From VGLO01 sp964599285 (lineage in GTDB: Bacteria; Patescibacteriota; Minisyncoccia; Minisyncoccales; Staskawiczbacteraceae): a stretch of 57,300 bases of DNA. This document shows, piece by piece, positions 21,628 to 29,992 of the stretch. The translations under genes and the position numbers were made by a program. Below the pieces are notes generated by a model that ran no database searches, was not told the DNA's origin, and saw only the letters and a list, made by a program, of their open reading frames with translations. Within the stretch, counting starts at the first letter, position 1. Each line of letters opens with the position of its first letter. Location: assembly GCA_964599285.1 (NCBI GenBank), contig CAZREI010000006.1, forward strand, positions 1 through 57,300. Reading direction: 5' to 3'.

Positions 21628-21711
21628 GCGCGGGTGCTGTAATCGGTAGCCAGGCTGGCTTGAGGTGCCAGTGCCCTAAAAAGCGTGCAGGTTCGACTCC
21701 TGTCCCGCGCA
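21628..21711 (+). tRNA. tRNA-Leu (anticodon GAG)
   Basis: A complete class II tRNA. Acceptor GCGCGGG / CCCGCGC, anticodon stem CTGGC/GCCAG with loop TTGAGGT, variable arm, T-arm GCAGG TTCGACT CCTGT. CCA follows in the DNA. Confidence 0.93.
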
Positions 21712-21725
21712 CCAAAAAAATTTAC

Positions 21726-21798
21726 GGACGCTTAGCTCAATTGGCAGAGCATCGCATTTACACTGCGAGGGTTGCAGGTTCGAGTCCTGCAGCGTCCA
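21726..21798 (+). tRNA. tRNA-Val (anticodon UAC)
   Basis: A complete 73-base cloverleaf. Acceptor GGACGCT / AGCGTCC, anticodon stem TCGCA/TGCGA with loop TTTACAC, T-arm TGCAG TTCGAGT CTGCA-like. It is the third valine isoacceptor within 2.1 kb. Confidence 0.95.
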
Positions 21799-21859
21799 CC
21801 CTGTTATAATTAAACTGTTGTGTTATAATGTATATAATACATAAATTAGAGGTTTAATT

Positions 21860-22522
21860 ATGAAGCTTGAAGAAAAAATATTAGCTAGAAAATTACGAGT
21901 TGAGGGATTTTCCCTAAATGAAATTATCACCAAAACAGGTTTTGCAAAAGGATCAGTAAGTATTTGGGTTAGAGATATTGAATTAACAAAAGAACAGAAA
22001 AGCAGACTCTCGGCAAAGGGGTTCAATAGGGAAGCTATAGAACAAAGGAGAACTACAAGGTTAACCAGAGAAAATGCCAGAAGGCAAATAATCATTGATA
22101 GTGCAATAAAGGAGATTGGTGGCATATCAGAAGAAACATTAAAATTTATTGGCATTGCCTTGTATTGGGCGGAGGGAGGAAAAACTAAACGTGGACTGGT
22201 TCGATTGTCCAACGGTGATCCCAAAATAATTCGGGTTGCCATGGAATTTTTTAGGAGAATTTGCAAAGTGCCGGAAAGTAAATTTAGAGGATATATTCAT
22301 ATACATCCACATCTTAGTGTAAAAAGTGCTGAAAGTTATTGGTCTTCTGTTTCTGGAATTCCATTACTCCAGTTTTATAAAACATATTCTAAAATTAATA
22401 GATCTAGTCAAAACAAAAGAGATACTTTACCATTCGGGACTTTCGATATAACCATTTGTGATACACAACTATTTTTGAAAATTAAAGGATGGATTGAAGG
22501 ATTGTATCAAAATATTGTTTAG
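21860..22522 (+). CDS. HTH protein with LAGLIDADG-like core, putative nuclease A
   Basis: A 220-residue protein. The N-terminal helix-turn-helix (about 4-40: ARKLRVEGFSLNEIITKTGF then AKGSVSIWVRDI) is followed by a charged linker. A core with FIGIALYWAEGGKTKRGLV, LSNGDPKIIRVAMEFF and WSSVSGIPLLQF resembles degenerate LAGLIDADG homing-type folds. It is a paralog of the gene at 22659 (shared YWAEG, NSDP/NGDP, GIP and KIMGWIEG/KIKGWIEG). It sits directly between tRNA-Val(UAC) and tRNA-Phe. A promoter-like TATAAT and TATATAAT lie at 21820-21840. The family assignment is tentative. Confidence 0.6.
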   Translation: MKLEEKILARKLRVEGFSLNEIITKTGFAKGSVSIWVRDIELTKEQKSRLSAKGFNREAIEQRRTTRLTRENARRQIIIDSAIKEIGGISEETLKFIGIALYWAEGGKTKRGLVRLSNGDPKIIRVAMEFFRRICKVPESKFRGYIHIHPHLSVKSAESYWSSVSGIPLLQFYKTYSKINRSSQNKRDTLPFGTFDITICDTQLFLKIKGWIEGLYQNIV

Positions 22523-22526
22523 ACGC

Positions 22527-22599
22527 GCCGGGTTAGCTCAGTGGCAGCAGCGTTTCCCTGAAGAGGAAAAGGTCGTGGGTTCGATTCCCACCCCCGGCA
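22527..22599 (+). tRNA. tRNA-Phe (anticodon GAA)
   Basis: 73 bases. Acceptor GCCGGG / CCCGGC with a mismatch at the seventh pair, anticodon stem TTTCC/GGAAA with loop CTGAAGA, T-arm GTGGG TTCGATT CCCAC. The D-arm has an unusual GCAGCAGC in place of GCAGAGC, so the D-stem is short. Confidence 0.88.
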
Positions 22600-22658
22600 C
22601 AAAAGATATTCACAGGATATCCTTCCAAAAGCGAACAGATGTGGTATGCTTATAGGTA

Positions 22659-23351
22659 ATGAGGTTAGATAAAGACAAAGCAATAAAGTTACGGCTCCAG
22701 GGGAAAAGCTACAGCGAAATCAATAAGCTATTGGGCGTGTCAAAGGCCACCCTTTCTGATTGGTTTGCAAATGTAGAGCTGTCTGAAAAAGCCCAGGAAA
22801 GAATTCAACAGCGCACCATAGAAAGAATAAATTCCGGTGTTGTTAAAAGGAATCGGGCGCTGACCGACTTGGCCCAGCGAAGATCAAAAGACCTGCGCCA
22901 GAAAGCCAAAAAAGAAATTCGGAAATTATCAAAGCGGGAAATATTGCTGATTGGTGCGGCGCTGTACTGGGCCGAAGGATACAAGCGGCCGCTGATGAGA
23001 AACGGGAAAATACGGACATCGCACGCGGTGAGCCTGACCAATTCCGACCCCCAGCTGGTAAAACTTTTTCTGGCATTTTTGCGCGGCGCCTGCCAAGTTC
23101 CGGAAGAAAAAATCACGGCCAACATCAGAATCACCGAACACCAAAACGGAAACTACCTGTTGCATTTTTGGAGCACCATCACCGGCATTCCGTATGACAA
23201 GTTAAAAAAATTCCAGTACAACACCAGCGCGCCGGGCCGTTCCAAAAAAGCATTTAACATTCTGCCTTACGGAACCATCCAAGTCAGAGTCAACGACACC
23301 AAGTTGTACCATAAAATCATGGGTTGGATAGAAGGACTATCGAGGGTATAA
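22659..23351 (+). CDS. HTH protein with LAGLIDADG-like core, putative nuclease B
   Basis: A 230-residue paralog of the 21860 gene. The HTH (LRLQGKSYSEINKLLGVSKA then TLSDWFANVEL) resembles resolvase/homeodomain-type binding domains. After a basic coiled segment (55-90) comes LIGAALYWAEGYKR, SLTNSDPQLVKLFLAFLRG and FWSTITGIPYDKLKK. It stands between tRNA-Phe and tRNA-Gly. Codon use is richer in G/C than its sister, so the two did not arrive together. Nuclease activity is not shown by the sequence alone. Confidence 0.6.
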   Translation: MRLDKDKAIKLRLQGKSYSEINKLLGVSKATLSDWFANVELSEKAQERIQQRTIERINSGVVKRNRALTDLAQRRSKDLRQKAKKEIRKLSKREILLIGAALYWAEGYKRPLMRNGKIRTSHAVSLTNSDPQLVKLFLAFLRGACQVPEEKITANIRITEHQNGNYLLHFWSTITGIPYDKLKKFQYNTSAPGRSKKAFNILPYGTIQVRVNDTKLYHKIMGWIEGLSRV

Positions 23352-23364
23352 TAAAAAATTGTAA

Positions 23365-23436
23365 GCGGGTGTAGCACAGTGGCCAGTGCGTCTGGTTGCC
23401 AATCAGAATACGAGGGTTCGATTCCCTTCACCCGCT
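23365..23436 (+). tRNA. tRNA-Gly (anticodon GCC)
   Basis: A complete 72-base cloverleaf. Acceptor GCGGGTG / CACCCGC with discriminator T, anticodon stem TCTGG/TCAGA with loop TTGCCAA, T-arm GAGGG TTCGATT CCCTT. Confidence 0.95.
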
Positions 23437-23477
23437 CAGGGATTGTTCTTTTCAAAACTTTTTGTGGAGGCAAGACA

Positions 23478-24017
23478 ATGATTCTTCCATGGGAAATGAC
23501 GGAGTGTTTTCCATTTCTTGCTGCAGAGATGGAAAAAAGATTGAAAACTCCGTTGGTCAAGCAGTTCCCCACGTTGGCGTTCGCGCGAAAAGCCGACAGA
23601 TGGCTTGCGACGCTTAAGCATAAAAGCATTGAACAGCAGTTTACCCAAAGGTGTATCGTGGAAAATCACGTTTCTCTTCTTTCCAGCTGCAAAGGCTTTG
23701 TGGCCGTAACGGCTTTGGGTGACGGCATTGTCATCTACATTGATGGGGATTTAGGGCCCAAAGAGAAACTATTCACGCTTGGTCACGAAATTGGCCACAC
23801 TTTCCATCTTGACCTGGCAAAAACTCCCATTAAAAATACGGTTCCAGACGAACGGGAATACGAATGGGGAAATTTAGAAAGGGGCCAATTATACTATCTG
23901 ATTGAAGACTTCGCCGACACATTTGCTGAAAAGTGGCTGGCCATAAACGGAAAAGAAAAAATAGAAGCATGGAGGCAGCGAAGAAACAAAAAAGTTCAGG
24001 CAACAGAGCAAGGGTAA
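23478..24017 (+). CDS. ImmA/IrrE-like zinc metallopeptidase
   Basis: A 179-residue protein from ATG 23478 with GGAGG seven bases upstream. A frame from 23379 would translate the tRNA-Gly. The zinc motif is LGHEIGHTFHLD (HExxH, about residues 101-112). The third ligand is probably Glu in YYLIEDFADTFAEKWL. Such proteases cleave regulators or act in stress responses. No partner helix-turn-helix gene is adjacent. It has its own terminator. It belongs to the group of genes here with strong Shine-Dalgarno sites. Confidence 0.72.
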   Translation: MILPWEMTECFPFLAAEMEKRLKTPLVKQFPTLAFARKADRWLATLKHKSIEQQFTQRCIVENHVSLLSSCKGFVAVTALGDGIVIYIDGDLGPKEKLFTLGHEIGHTFHLDLAKTPIKNTVPDEREYEWGNLERGQLYYLIEDFADTFAEKWLAINGKEKIEAWRQRRNKKVQATEQG

Positions 24018-24033
24018 CACTTTGCTCTTTTTT
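24005..24033 (+). terminator. Terminator of the metallopeptidase gene
   Basis: AGAGCAA...TTTGCTCT stem around GGGTAACAC, followed by six T. The stop codon of the gene lies inside the hairpin. Confidence 0.8.
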
Positions 24034-24142
24034 ATTGATTTTTTGATTGATGTGAGTATAGAAACATTGAAGCCGCAGATGATATCCAGAAGAGAATATA
24101 ACAAGCCAAAGAAGGAAAAGGGAGAAAAATAAATAAAAAAAC

Positions 24143-24176
24143 GGGAGGATATTGCAGGTTATGCAATCCCTCCCTT
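24143..24176 (-). terminator. Terminator of the 24194-25015 operon
   Basis: GGGAGGATATTGCA / TGCAATCCCTCCC hairpin. Read on the minus strand it ends in seven T. The 24034-24142 stretch to its left shows no gene. Confidence 0.75.
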
Positions 24177-24193
24177 TTGTTTGCGACTTTCTG

Positions 24194-24739
24194 TCATACC
24201 TGACAGGAAAGCAGGAAGCCGATGAGCTTCGGGGTAGGATACAAGATATCCGTCCCCTCGGCTTCGTCGGGCTCCTTTTTCAAGTAGCCTTTTCCCAGTA
24301 GCTCCTGGATACCGTTAACGACGTGTTGCGGCCCGAAAGCGAAGATGCCAGAGAATGGCAGATTGACTTCAGGTTGCTGGACACGGACACGTTCGGGCTT
24401 GCGGACGAACAGAGCGTAGATGCCGAGCGTCAGAACGCAGAGCCAGAAGTGCCTATTGAGCTGGCCGAACCAGACTTCCATGGCCGCGTTGTGGGCTTCG
24501 GTGGCCTTGGCCAGCTTCTTGTGCTCATCGTACTCGGCCTTCATCATCTCCACGAGCTGATTCCAGCTCACTCCAGTCCACTCGTTGAGCTTCTTGGAGA
24601 AAGAAATGATGCGGGCAGCCGCTTCTTCCGTTTCCATCCTCCCCAACGTGTTGGGGATGACATAGTCGCAGCGAAAGCGGATGTCGCGGGGCTGGCACGG
24701 CATGGACGCAAGTTCGGCGGGCAGATGGTAAACCTTCAT
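24194..24739 (-). CDS. Hypothetical protein with one hydrophobic segment
   Basis: A 181-residue protein of unknown function. The N-terminal half is soluble and helical. A hydrophobic stretch (FWLCVLTLGIYALFV, about 97-111) could be a membrane helix. The C-terminal 60 residues (FGPQHVVNGIQELLGKGYLKK) look like a small winged-helix or amphipathic domain. GGAGG lies before the start (ACTCTCCAGAAAG region on the plus strand). It forms an operon with the 79-residue membrane protein upstream. Confidence 0.6.
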   Translation of the reverse strand: MKVYHLPAELASMPCQPRDIRFRCDYVIPNTLGRMETEEAAARIISFSKKLNEWTGVSWNQLVEMMKAEYDEHKKLAKATEAHNAAMEVWFGQLNRHFWLCVLTLGIYALFVRKPERVRVQQPEVNLPFSGIFAFGPQHVVNGIQELLGKGYLKKEPDEAEGTDILYPTPKLIGFLLSCQV

Positions 24740-24775
24740 CAGACAGTCCTCCAGAAAGGGGTAGAGAAACCAGAA

Positions 24776-25015
24776 TCACTTTTTCTTCTTCTTTTTCCGC
24801 TGTTTCTTTCCGAATACCAGACGAGCCAGTAATCGTAGGGGCAGCTTGATTGTCCAGATGGTCAAACCAAGCACCGAATTCCAGACCCATTTTGCATAGG
24901 GATTGGCAAACTTTTTAGGGCCGCCAAAGGGTGCTCCAGCAATCAGCAGTAAGGCATAAATCATTATGCCTAAAACCACTAATTGTGAAGCAATCCCACC
25001 TAACTGTTCTATCAT
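24776..25015 (-). CDS. Small membrane protein with Lys-rich tail
   Basis: 79 residues, two hydrophobic segments (about 9-27 and 45-63), then a tail of RKKKKKK. AAAGGA stands before ATG 25015. It is first in a two-gene unit with a clear promoter. No family recognised. Confidence 0.6.
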   Translation of the reverse strand: MIEQLGGIASQLVVLGIMIYALLLIAGAPFGGPKKFANPYAKWVWNSVLGLTIWTIKLPLRLLARLVFGKKQRKKKKKK

Positions 25016-25061
25016 CCGCAGTCCTTTCGGCTGAAAACGATGAATTCAAGGTACTGCTCTT

Positions 25062-25089
25062 ATCATAACATATGATAATTTAATGTCAA
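25062..25089 (-). promoter_or_regulatory. Promoter of the 25015-24194 operon
   Basis: On the minus strand TTGACA (25089-25084), 16-base spacer, TATGAT (25067-25062). The -10 and spacer contain ATCATATG/TATGAT symmetry. The rest of 25090-25267 shows no gene, apart from a half array of TCTAAAx 7-mers at 25225-25262. Confidence 0.7.
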
Positions 25090-25267
25090 TAGTTGAGGGT
25101 TTTTACCACATCAGTTGATTTTGGCCTCTTCTAGTGATAGAGTTGGTATAAAGAAACACTCGTTGGTAATCAGCCAATAGATGCCAACGCCATAGCACAT
25201 TCCGTTTAATTTATGAAATGTTTTATATCTATATTCTAAACCTTAAAATCCTAAAATCTAAAAGAGA

Positions 25268-25768
25268 ATGGAAGAAGCAAACATAGCTAATCAAACAAAA
25301 TTTATTTATCAGGGAGTTGGAAAAAGGTTTTTAGCTTTCGTTATCGACCTATTAATTTTAGGGGCAATTTTGTTTGTGGCTGTTAAATTATTTGGCGGAA
25401 CTTATACGCAAGGAGAATGCAATTCATCTGCTTGGATAGGAATTACCTTTAACGATGGCAACTCAGTAACTTTGTACGGCTTATGTGGATTGCCTGCCAT
25501 TGTTTATTTCTTATTTGCAACATTATATTATTTAGTTCTTGAGTGGGTGCTGTCTGGCACAGTTGGAAAATTATTAACCGGAATAAGGATTGCTAAAATA
25601 AATGGAGATAAAATCGATTTTAAGGCGTCCCTCATAAGGAATATTTTAAGAATTATTGATTTTCTGCCCCTGTTTTATTTAGTGGGAGCAATCTCGATTT
25701 GGACATCAAAAGAGAAGCAAAGATTGGGAGATAAGTTAGCAAAAACGATAGTCATAAAAAAAGTGTGA
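25268..25768 (+). CDS. RDD-family membrane protein
   Basis: A 166-residue RDD protein. The N-terminal GVGKRFLAFVIDLLILGAI contains the Arg...Asp of the name. Further membrane helices lie at about 78-98 and 133-150. The cytosolic segment GTVGKLLTGIRIAKINGDK and the end RLGDKLAKTIVIKK are typical. RDD proteins are of uncertain function; some act as ion antiporters. Two Cys and a Gly-rich loop (47-75) lie between helices. A/T-rich codon use; a half array of 7-mers stands before the start. Confidence 0.85.
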   Translation: MEEANIANQTKFIYQGVGKRFLAFVIDLLILGAILFVAVKLFGGTYTQGECNSSAWIGITFNDGNSVTLYGLCGLPAIVYFLFATLYYLVLEWVLSGTVGKLLTGIRIAKINGDKIDFKASLIRNILRIIDFLPLFYLVGAISIWTSKEKQRLGDKLAKTIVIKKV

Positions 25769-25797
25769 AATTTTTGGACTCGTAACATGAAAACACT

Positions 25798-26139
25798 ATG
25801 AAAATTCCAGAATTTGTGCCTGAAGTTGGGTTTTACTATCACTACAAGCATGACCCTGCCGGCTTGGTCAACAATTACGCTTATCAGGTCTTCGGTGTGG
25901 GCTGCCACACCGAAGACGACTGCCGGCCGGAAGATGCTAACATGGTGGTTTATCGGCCGCTGTATGAATCTTCGGTTTACAAAGCCGGAAAACTTTTTGA
26001 CCTGCGGCCACTTGAGATGTGGATGGGGGATGTCAGCAAAGACGGCAAAACCATGCCGCGGTTTACGAAAATCACTGACCTGGAGGTGATAAGCCAACTC
26101 CGTCAAATACAACAGCAAATGTACGGACAGGAGATGTGA
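25798..26139 (+). CDS. DUF1653 domain protein
   Basis: 113 residues. The family pattern is visible in order: GFYYHYKHDP, YQVFGVGCHTED, NMVVYRPLYES, FDLRPLEMWMGDV, DGKTMPRFTKI. Normal length for DUF1653 plus a short C-terminal helix. Function unknown; the fold is a small beta barrel. The ATG at 25798 follows the RDD gene by 29 bases without a clear Shine-Dalgarno. Confidence 0.85.
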   Translation: MKIPEFVPEVGFYYHYKHDPAGLVNNYAYQVFGVGCHTEDDCRPEDANMVVYRPLYESSVYKAGKLFDLRPLEMWMGDVSKDGKTMPRFTKITDLEVISQLRQIQQQMYGQEM

Positions 26140-26142
26140 ATA

Positions 26143-26235
26143 GATTGCCGCGTCTCCGATTGCGATCGGGACTCGCAATGACGACGGGCGAGGCTGCGAG
26201 TCGCGTCCGCGGGCGCGACTCGCAGCAACAGTAAT
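26143..26235. repeat. ATTGCGAG-type fragment with a large nested palindrome
   Basis: Pieces of the widespread GTCATTGCGAG repeat (GGACTCGCAATGACG) are followed by a near-perfect palindrome CTGCGAGTCGCGTCCG / CGGGCGCGACTCGCAG (about 26194-26225). It looks like one repeat inserted in another. Confidence 0.7.
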
Positions 26236-26257
26236 GCTAAGCAGCGCGATAACATCA

Positions 26258-26294
26258 AGGCTCCGAATCCCTCTGGAATGTCGGGGCTTTTTTA
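26258..26294 (+). terminator. Terminator after the DUF1653 gene
   Basis: AGGCTCCGA / TCGGGGCTT stem with two G-U pairs and a 14-base loop, then six T. Confidence 0.75.
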
Positions 26295-26321
26295 TTAATA
26301 ATTTTTTGATACAATCATGGT

Positions 26322-27629
26322 ATGGTATCTTCGGGGAAAACATCTATTTTTTTGTTGGTGACGCTGGGTATTTTTTTGATGACGTTGGCTTTTTTTATCA
26401 TTGATAAATATCAGTATTTGGCAAGCGCCATTCCATCCAACGATATTACTTACAACATGGCAGCGGTCAGCACGTCCAATCAATTGCCGACGCCAAGCCC
26501 GGCCCAAAAATTGGCTAACCCACCGGCAATTATCAAAGCCGTGTACGTGACTGGTTGGTCAGCCGGATCCAAAAACTACCTTGCCTACTTGGATTCGCTG
26601 ATTGATGCCACGCAAATTAACGCCGTGGTCATTGACATCAAAGACAACCTTGGCAGCGTCACCTACCGGACCGGCGCGCCAAAAGCCAAATCTTACAAAG
26701 CGTTCTGGCCGCAAATTCCCGACATTGACGCGCTGGTAACTAAATTGCACAGCCGAGGAATTTATGTCATCGGCAGAATCGCGGTGTTCCAGGATCCAAT
26801 CTTGGCAAAGAATCGGCCAGACCTGGCGGTTTACGACACAACAAAAACTATCGATCCGACCCACCCGATAGTTTGGCAGGACAACCACGGCCTGTCCTGG
26901 ATGGATCCGGCCGCCAAAGAAGTTTGGGATTACAATATTGAAATTGCCAAAGACGCGGCGGCCCACGGTTTTGACGAACTGAATTTTGACTATATTCGGT
27001 TTCCCACCGACGGCCAAAACACAATGGGGTTTCCAAAATGGGACCAAAAAACGCCGCGGGCCGCGGTCATAAAAAGTTTTTTTGGAGCCCTGCGCCAAGC
27101 TTTGCCGGGCATGACAATATCAGCCGATCTTTTTGGCCAAACCACCACCAATACCGACGACATGGGCATCGGCCAAATTTTGGAAAACACCTTTGGTTAC
27201 TTTGACTACGTCTACCCCATGGTTTACCCCTCGCACTACATCAGCGGATTTATGAAATTTAAAAATCCGGCTGACCACCCTTACGAAATTGTCAAAAATT
27301 CCCTTGCCAGCGCCTTGGCCCGCCAGACTGTCTATGAAAAAATTCAAGCCGCCAAGATTGCGGCAACGCCATTGCCTTCAAATTCGCTAGACCATCAAAG
27401 CCAGGTAAAAGTTGCCACCAAAATACGGCCGTGGCTCCAGGATTTTAATCTGGGAGCGATCTACGACACTGGTATGGTATCCAAGGAAATCCAAGGCACC
27501 ACCGATGCCACCGGCAACAATTTTTATGGATTTTTGCTGTGGAATCCGTCTAATATTTATACCCAGGACGCTATTGCCAAGCCCGCCGATACCGCGCCAA
27601 CCCCAACTATATCAGTTACACCGAAATAA
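26322..27629 (+). CDS. Putative glycoside hydrolase (DUF4015 type), secreted or anchored
   Basis: A 435-residue protein. An N-terminal membrane helix (about 8-26) is followed by a Ser/Pro linker and a TIM-barrel-like domain from about 70. Recognisable DUF4015 segments are KAVYVTGWSAGS, INAVVIDIKDNLGSV, GIYVIGRIAVFQDP, GFDELNFDYIRFPTDG, ISADLFGQTT and YVYPMVYPSHY. The Asp/Glu in FDELNFDYIRFP is the likely catalytic region. Probably acts outside the membrane on polysaccharide or cell wall. The C-terminus is a short Pro/Thr tail. The start is the first ATG after the terminator. Confidence 0.85.
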   Translation: MVSSGKTSIFLLVTLGIFLMTLAFFIIDKYQYLASAIPSNDITYNMAAVSTSNQLPTPSPAQKLANPPAIIKAVYVTGWSAGSKNYLAYLDSLIDATQINAVVIDIKDNLGSVTYRTGAPKAKSYKAFWPQIPDIDALVTKLHSRGIYVIGRIAVFQDPILAKNRPDLAVYDTTKTIDPTHPIVWQDNHGLSWMDPAAKEVWDYNIEIAKDAAAHGFDELNFDYIRFPTDGQNTMGFPKWDQKTPRAAVIKSFFGALRQALPGMTISADLFGQTTTNTDDMGIGQILENTFGYFDYVYPMVYPSHYISGFMKFKNPADHPYEIVKNSLASALARQTVYEKIQAAKIAATPLPSNSLDHQSQVKVATKIRPWLQDFNLGAIYDTGMVSKEIQGTTDATGNNFYGFLLWNPSNIYTQDAIAKPADTAPTPTISVTPK

Positions 27630-27658
27630 GATTTTGTGATATAATCATATTGGCTACC

Positions 27659-27826
27659 AAATACGAATCTGTACGAATATACGGAAACGCTTCGCTTCTC
27701 TACGAATTACGAATTGAGTACGAATATACGAAAGTGAATCCGAGACTCACATTCGTATATTCGTAAGATTTCGTATTTCGTAGCCCGTTTTGGTATATTC
27801 GTAATAAATTCGTATTTCGTAGCGAA
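27659..27826. repeat. Inverted array of TACGAAT 7-mers before the ABC exporter
   Basis: TACGAAT/ATACGAA units on the left (27659-27735) and ATTCGTA/TTTCGTA units on the right (27750-27826). The central hairpin is GTGAATCCGAGACTCAC. It ends just before the ABC ATPase start. A shorter relative follows that gene at 28627. Confidence 0.8.
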
Positions 27827-27829
27827 CTT

Positions 27830-28624
27830 ATGGACAATATCATCGAAGTCACCAATCTTACCAAAAAATTCGGCAATTTCACGGCCGTTGATAACATTTC
27901 TTTGCACATTCCCAAAGGACAAATTTTTGCGTTCCTGGGACCCAATGGCGCCGGCAAAACCACGACCATTAAAATGCTCACCACCCTTTTGACGCCGACC
28001 CACGGCACCATTTCGCTCAATGGCCACAACGTGGTGGAAAACCCAGGCCAGACCCGAAAATCTTTTGGCATTGTTTTTCAGGATCCCAGTTTGGACAACG
28101 AACTGACCGCTTACGAGAACATGCAGTTTCACGCCATTTTGTACGGCCTGCCAAAAGAAGTGTACCAAAAACGGATTATCGATCTTTTAAACCTGGTTGA
28201 ATTGCACGAGCGCAAGGATTCTTTTGTCAAAAACTTTTCGGGCGGCATGAAGCGGCGCTTGGAAATCGCCCGCGGACTTTTGCACAGCCCCAAGGTGCTC
28301 TTTTTGGACGAACCAACCATCGGGCTTGACCCGCAAACCAGAAACCATATTTGGACTTACATTAATAATTTAAACAAAAAAGAAGACGTGACCATTTTCT
28401 TTACCACCCATCACATGGAAGAAGTGGAACGCATCGCCCAAAAAGTGGCGGTCATTGACCACGGAAAAATTTTGATTACCGGAACCATCGACGACATTTT
28501 GCAAAAAGCCAACGCGCAAAGTTTGGAAGAAGCTTTTATTTCCCTAACCGGCAGCAAAATTAGAGAAGAAGAGGGCAACGTCGGGTTAAATCAAATGAGA
28601 ATTTCAAATAAACTGATGAGGTAA
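27830..28624 (+). CDS. ABC-2 exporter ATP-binding protein (DrrA-like)
   Basis: A 264-residue ATPase. Walker A GPNGAGKTT at 37-45, Q-loop in GIVFQDPSLD, signature FSGGMKRRLEIARGL, Walker B VLFLDEPTIGLDP, and a switch His in FFTTHHMEEV. The DrrA/CcmA type fits the C-terminal SLEEAFISLTG. It works with the permease encoded 90 bases downstream to export a drug, lipid or polysaccharide; the substrate is not visible. The two genes are separated by a repeat cassette but very probably cotranscribed. Confidence 0.93.
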   Translation: MDNIIEVTNLTKKFGNFTAVDNISLHIPKGQIFAFLGPNGAGKTTTIKMLTTLLTPTHGTISLNGHNVVENPGQTRKSFGIVFQDPSLDNELTAYENMQFHAILYGLPKEVYQKRIIDLLNLVELHERKDSFVKNFSGGMKRRLEIARGLLHSPKVLFLDEPTIGLDPQTRNHIWTYINNLNKKEDVTIFFTTHHMEEVERIAQKVAVIDHGKILITGTIDDILQKANAQSLEEAFISLTGSKIREEEGNVGLNQMRISNKLMR

Positions 28625-28626
28625 AT

Positions 28627-28707
28627 CGCTACGAAATACGAATTTAATACGAATATACCAAATCAAACGCCCGCATTCGTATATTCGTAAAAAATTCGTA
28701 TTTCGTA
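28627..28707. repeat. Inverted array of TACGAAT 7-mers between ATPase and permease genes
   Basis: Left CTACGAAATACGAATTTAATACGAATATAC, split across units, is mirrored on the right by ATTCGTATATTCGTA and ATTCGTATTTCGTAG. The mRNA would carry this hairpin between the two cistrons. Confidence 0.8.
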
Positions 28708-28713
28708 GCCAAA

Positions 28714-29460
28714 ATGATGATTGCAATTTACATCCTCTGGCTCCGCCAGTTAAAACGATTCATCCGCAAAAAGGCCAGCATTGTGGGCGCTTTGGGCCAG
28801 CCCATCATTTTTCTGTTGGCTATTGGTTTTGGGTTTGGCCCGGTCTTTGCCAAAGCGGGCGCGGGAAACTACATCCAGTTTTTGGCTCCCGGAATCATTG
28901 TAATGACCGTGCTTTTTACTTCTATTTTTACCGGCTTGGAAATAATTTGGGACAAGCAGTTTGGATTTTTAAAAGAAACTTTTGTGGCGCCCGTTTCGCG
29001 CTTTGAAATCCTTTTGGGAAAAGTATTGGGGGGAGCGACGGTGGCCATGATTCAGGGAGTTCTGGTTTTTTTAATCACCTTGGTTGCGGGGTTTCGTCCG
29101 CACCTGGCCAGCCTGCCCTTGGCATTTTTGTTTTTATTTTTGGTGGCCATGCTTTCTTCGGCCTTGGGAGCGGCCATCGCCGCGCGGCTTGACGACATGC
29201 AGGGCTTTCCCTTGATTTTTAACTTTTTAGTCCAGCCATTATTTTATTTATCCGGCGCCATTTTCCCCATTAAAAATCTGCCGCCGGCGCTGGATGTCAT
29301 CACCAAAATCAATCCGTTTTCTTACGGAGTTGACGGCCTGCGCGGAGCATTCAGTGGGGTAAGCGTCTTTTCCCCAAGCCTAAGCCTTGGAGTATTAATT
29401 TTAGTAACCTTAGCCATTTTAGCCGTAGGAGCCTATCAGTTTTCAAAGGTGCAGTTGTAA
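28714..29460 (+). CDS. ABC-2 type exporter permease (DrrB-like)
   Basis: A 248-residue inner-membrane permease with six predicted helices: about 22-42, 60-82, 110-130, 137-160, 170-188 and 222-242. The ABC-2 signature is LVQPLFYLSGAIFPIKNLP followed by INPFSYGVDGLRG. It forms a dimer with two copies of the ATPase encoded upstream. Ends in a weak terminator that overlaps the tail of the convergent gene. Confidence 0.92.
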   Translation: MMIAIYILWLRQLKRFIRKKASIVGALGQPIIFLLAIGFGFGPVFAKAGAGNYIQFLAPGIIVMTVLFTSIFTGLEIIWDKQFGFLKETFVAPVSRFEILLGKVLGGATVAMIQGVLVFLITLVAGFRPHLASLPLAFLFLFLVAMLSSALGAAIAARLDDMQGFPLIFNFLVQPLFYLSGAIFPIKNLPPALDVITKINPFSYGVDGLRGAFSGVSVFSPSLSLGVLILVTLAILAVGAYQFSKVQL

Positions 29461-29491
29461 TGCGATAAAAAAATAGAAAACAGAGTAAAAA

Positions 29492-29522
29492 AACAGCCCA
29501 AACTTTTCAGTCGGGCTTTTTT
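29492..29522 (+). terminator. Terminator of the exporter operon
   Basis: AGCCC...GGGCT stem with a loose inner part and six T. It overlaps the last codons of the convergent 29507 gene. Confidence 0.65.
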
Positions 29523-29929
29523 GAATTATTTTTCTGGATTTTCGTTTTCTTTATTTTGGATTTTTTTCTATTCTCTTCGTTCCATTTTTGATACACTTCA
29601 TTTTGCACTTCCATTTCTTTGTATAATAGTTCTGATACCTTATCCCTCAGACCTTCTGCTCTGGTAATTTTTAACAAAGCCGCAGAGGTATTCATACCAT
29701 GCAATCTATCTAGCGGATCACTTATCGGTGAAGTTATGATTTCATCAGCCGGCCCATATTTTGGTCTCAATACCTCGATACTTGTTTTTAAATAATCTGA
29801 AAGATAAACCTGTTGACCGCTACGAATTTCTTTCATGTCATCTAAAATCGCATACAGCTCTTCAAAGCTTTGTGCGTCTTTTATTTCTTTAACCGGCTCT
29901 TCTTCAAATTGCGGTTCTCCTTTTGGCAT
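29507..29929 (-). CDS. Hypothetical protein, acidic with Lys-rich tail
   Basis: 140 residues, no recognised domain. The body is helical and acidic (EEEPVKEIKDAQSFEELYAI); residues 85-115 are likely a coiled coil. The C-terminus is very basic (KKSKIKKTKIQKNNSKK). AAAGGAGA lies seven bases before ATG 29929, a clear ribosome binding site. No membrane segment. Confidence 0.6.
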   Translation of the reverse strand: MPKGEPQFEEEPVKEIKDAQSFEELYAILDDMKEIRSGQQVYLSDYLKTSIEVLRPKYGPADEIITSPISDPLDRLHGMNTSAALLKITRAEGLRDKVSELLYKEMEVQNEVYQKWNEENRKKSKIKKTKIQKNNSKKPD

Positions 29930-29992
29930 GTTTTTCTCCTTTTGATTGGTAATGGGCTAAGTTAAATTTAGCACAAAATTCCAAAAAGGTAA

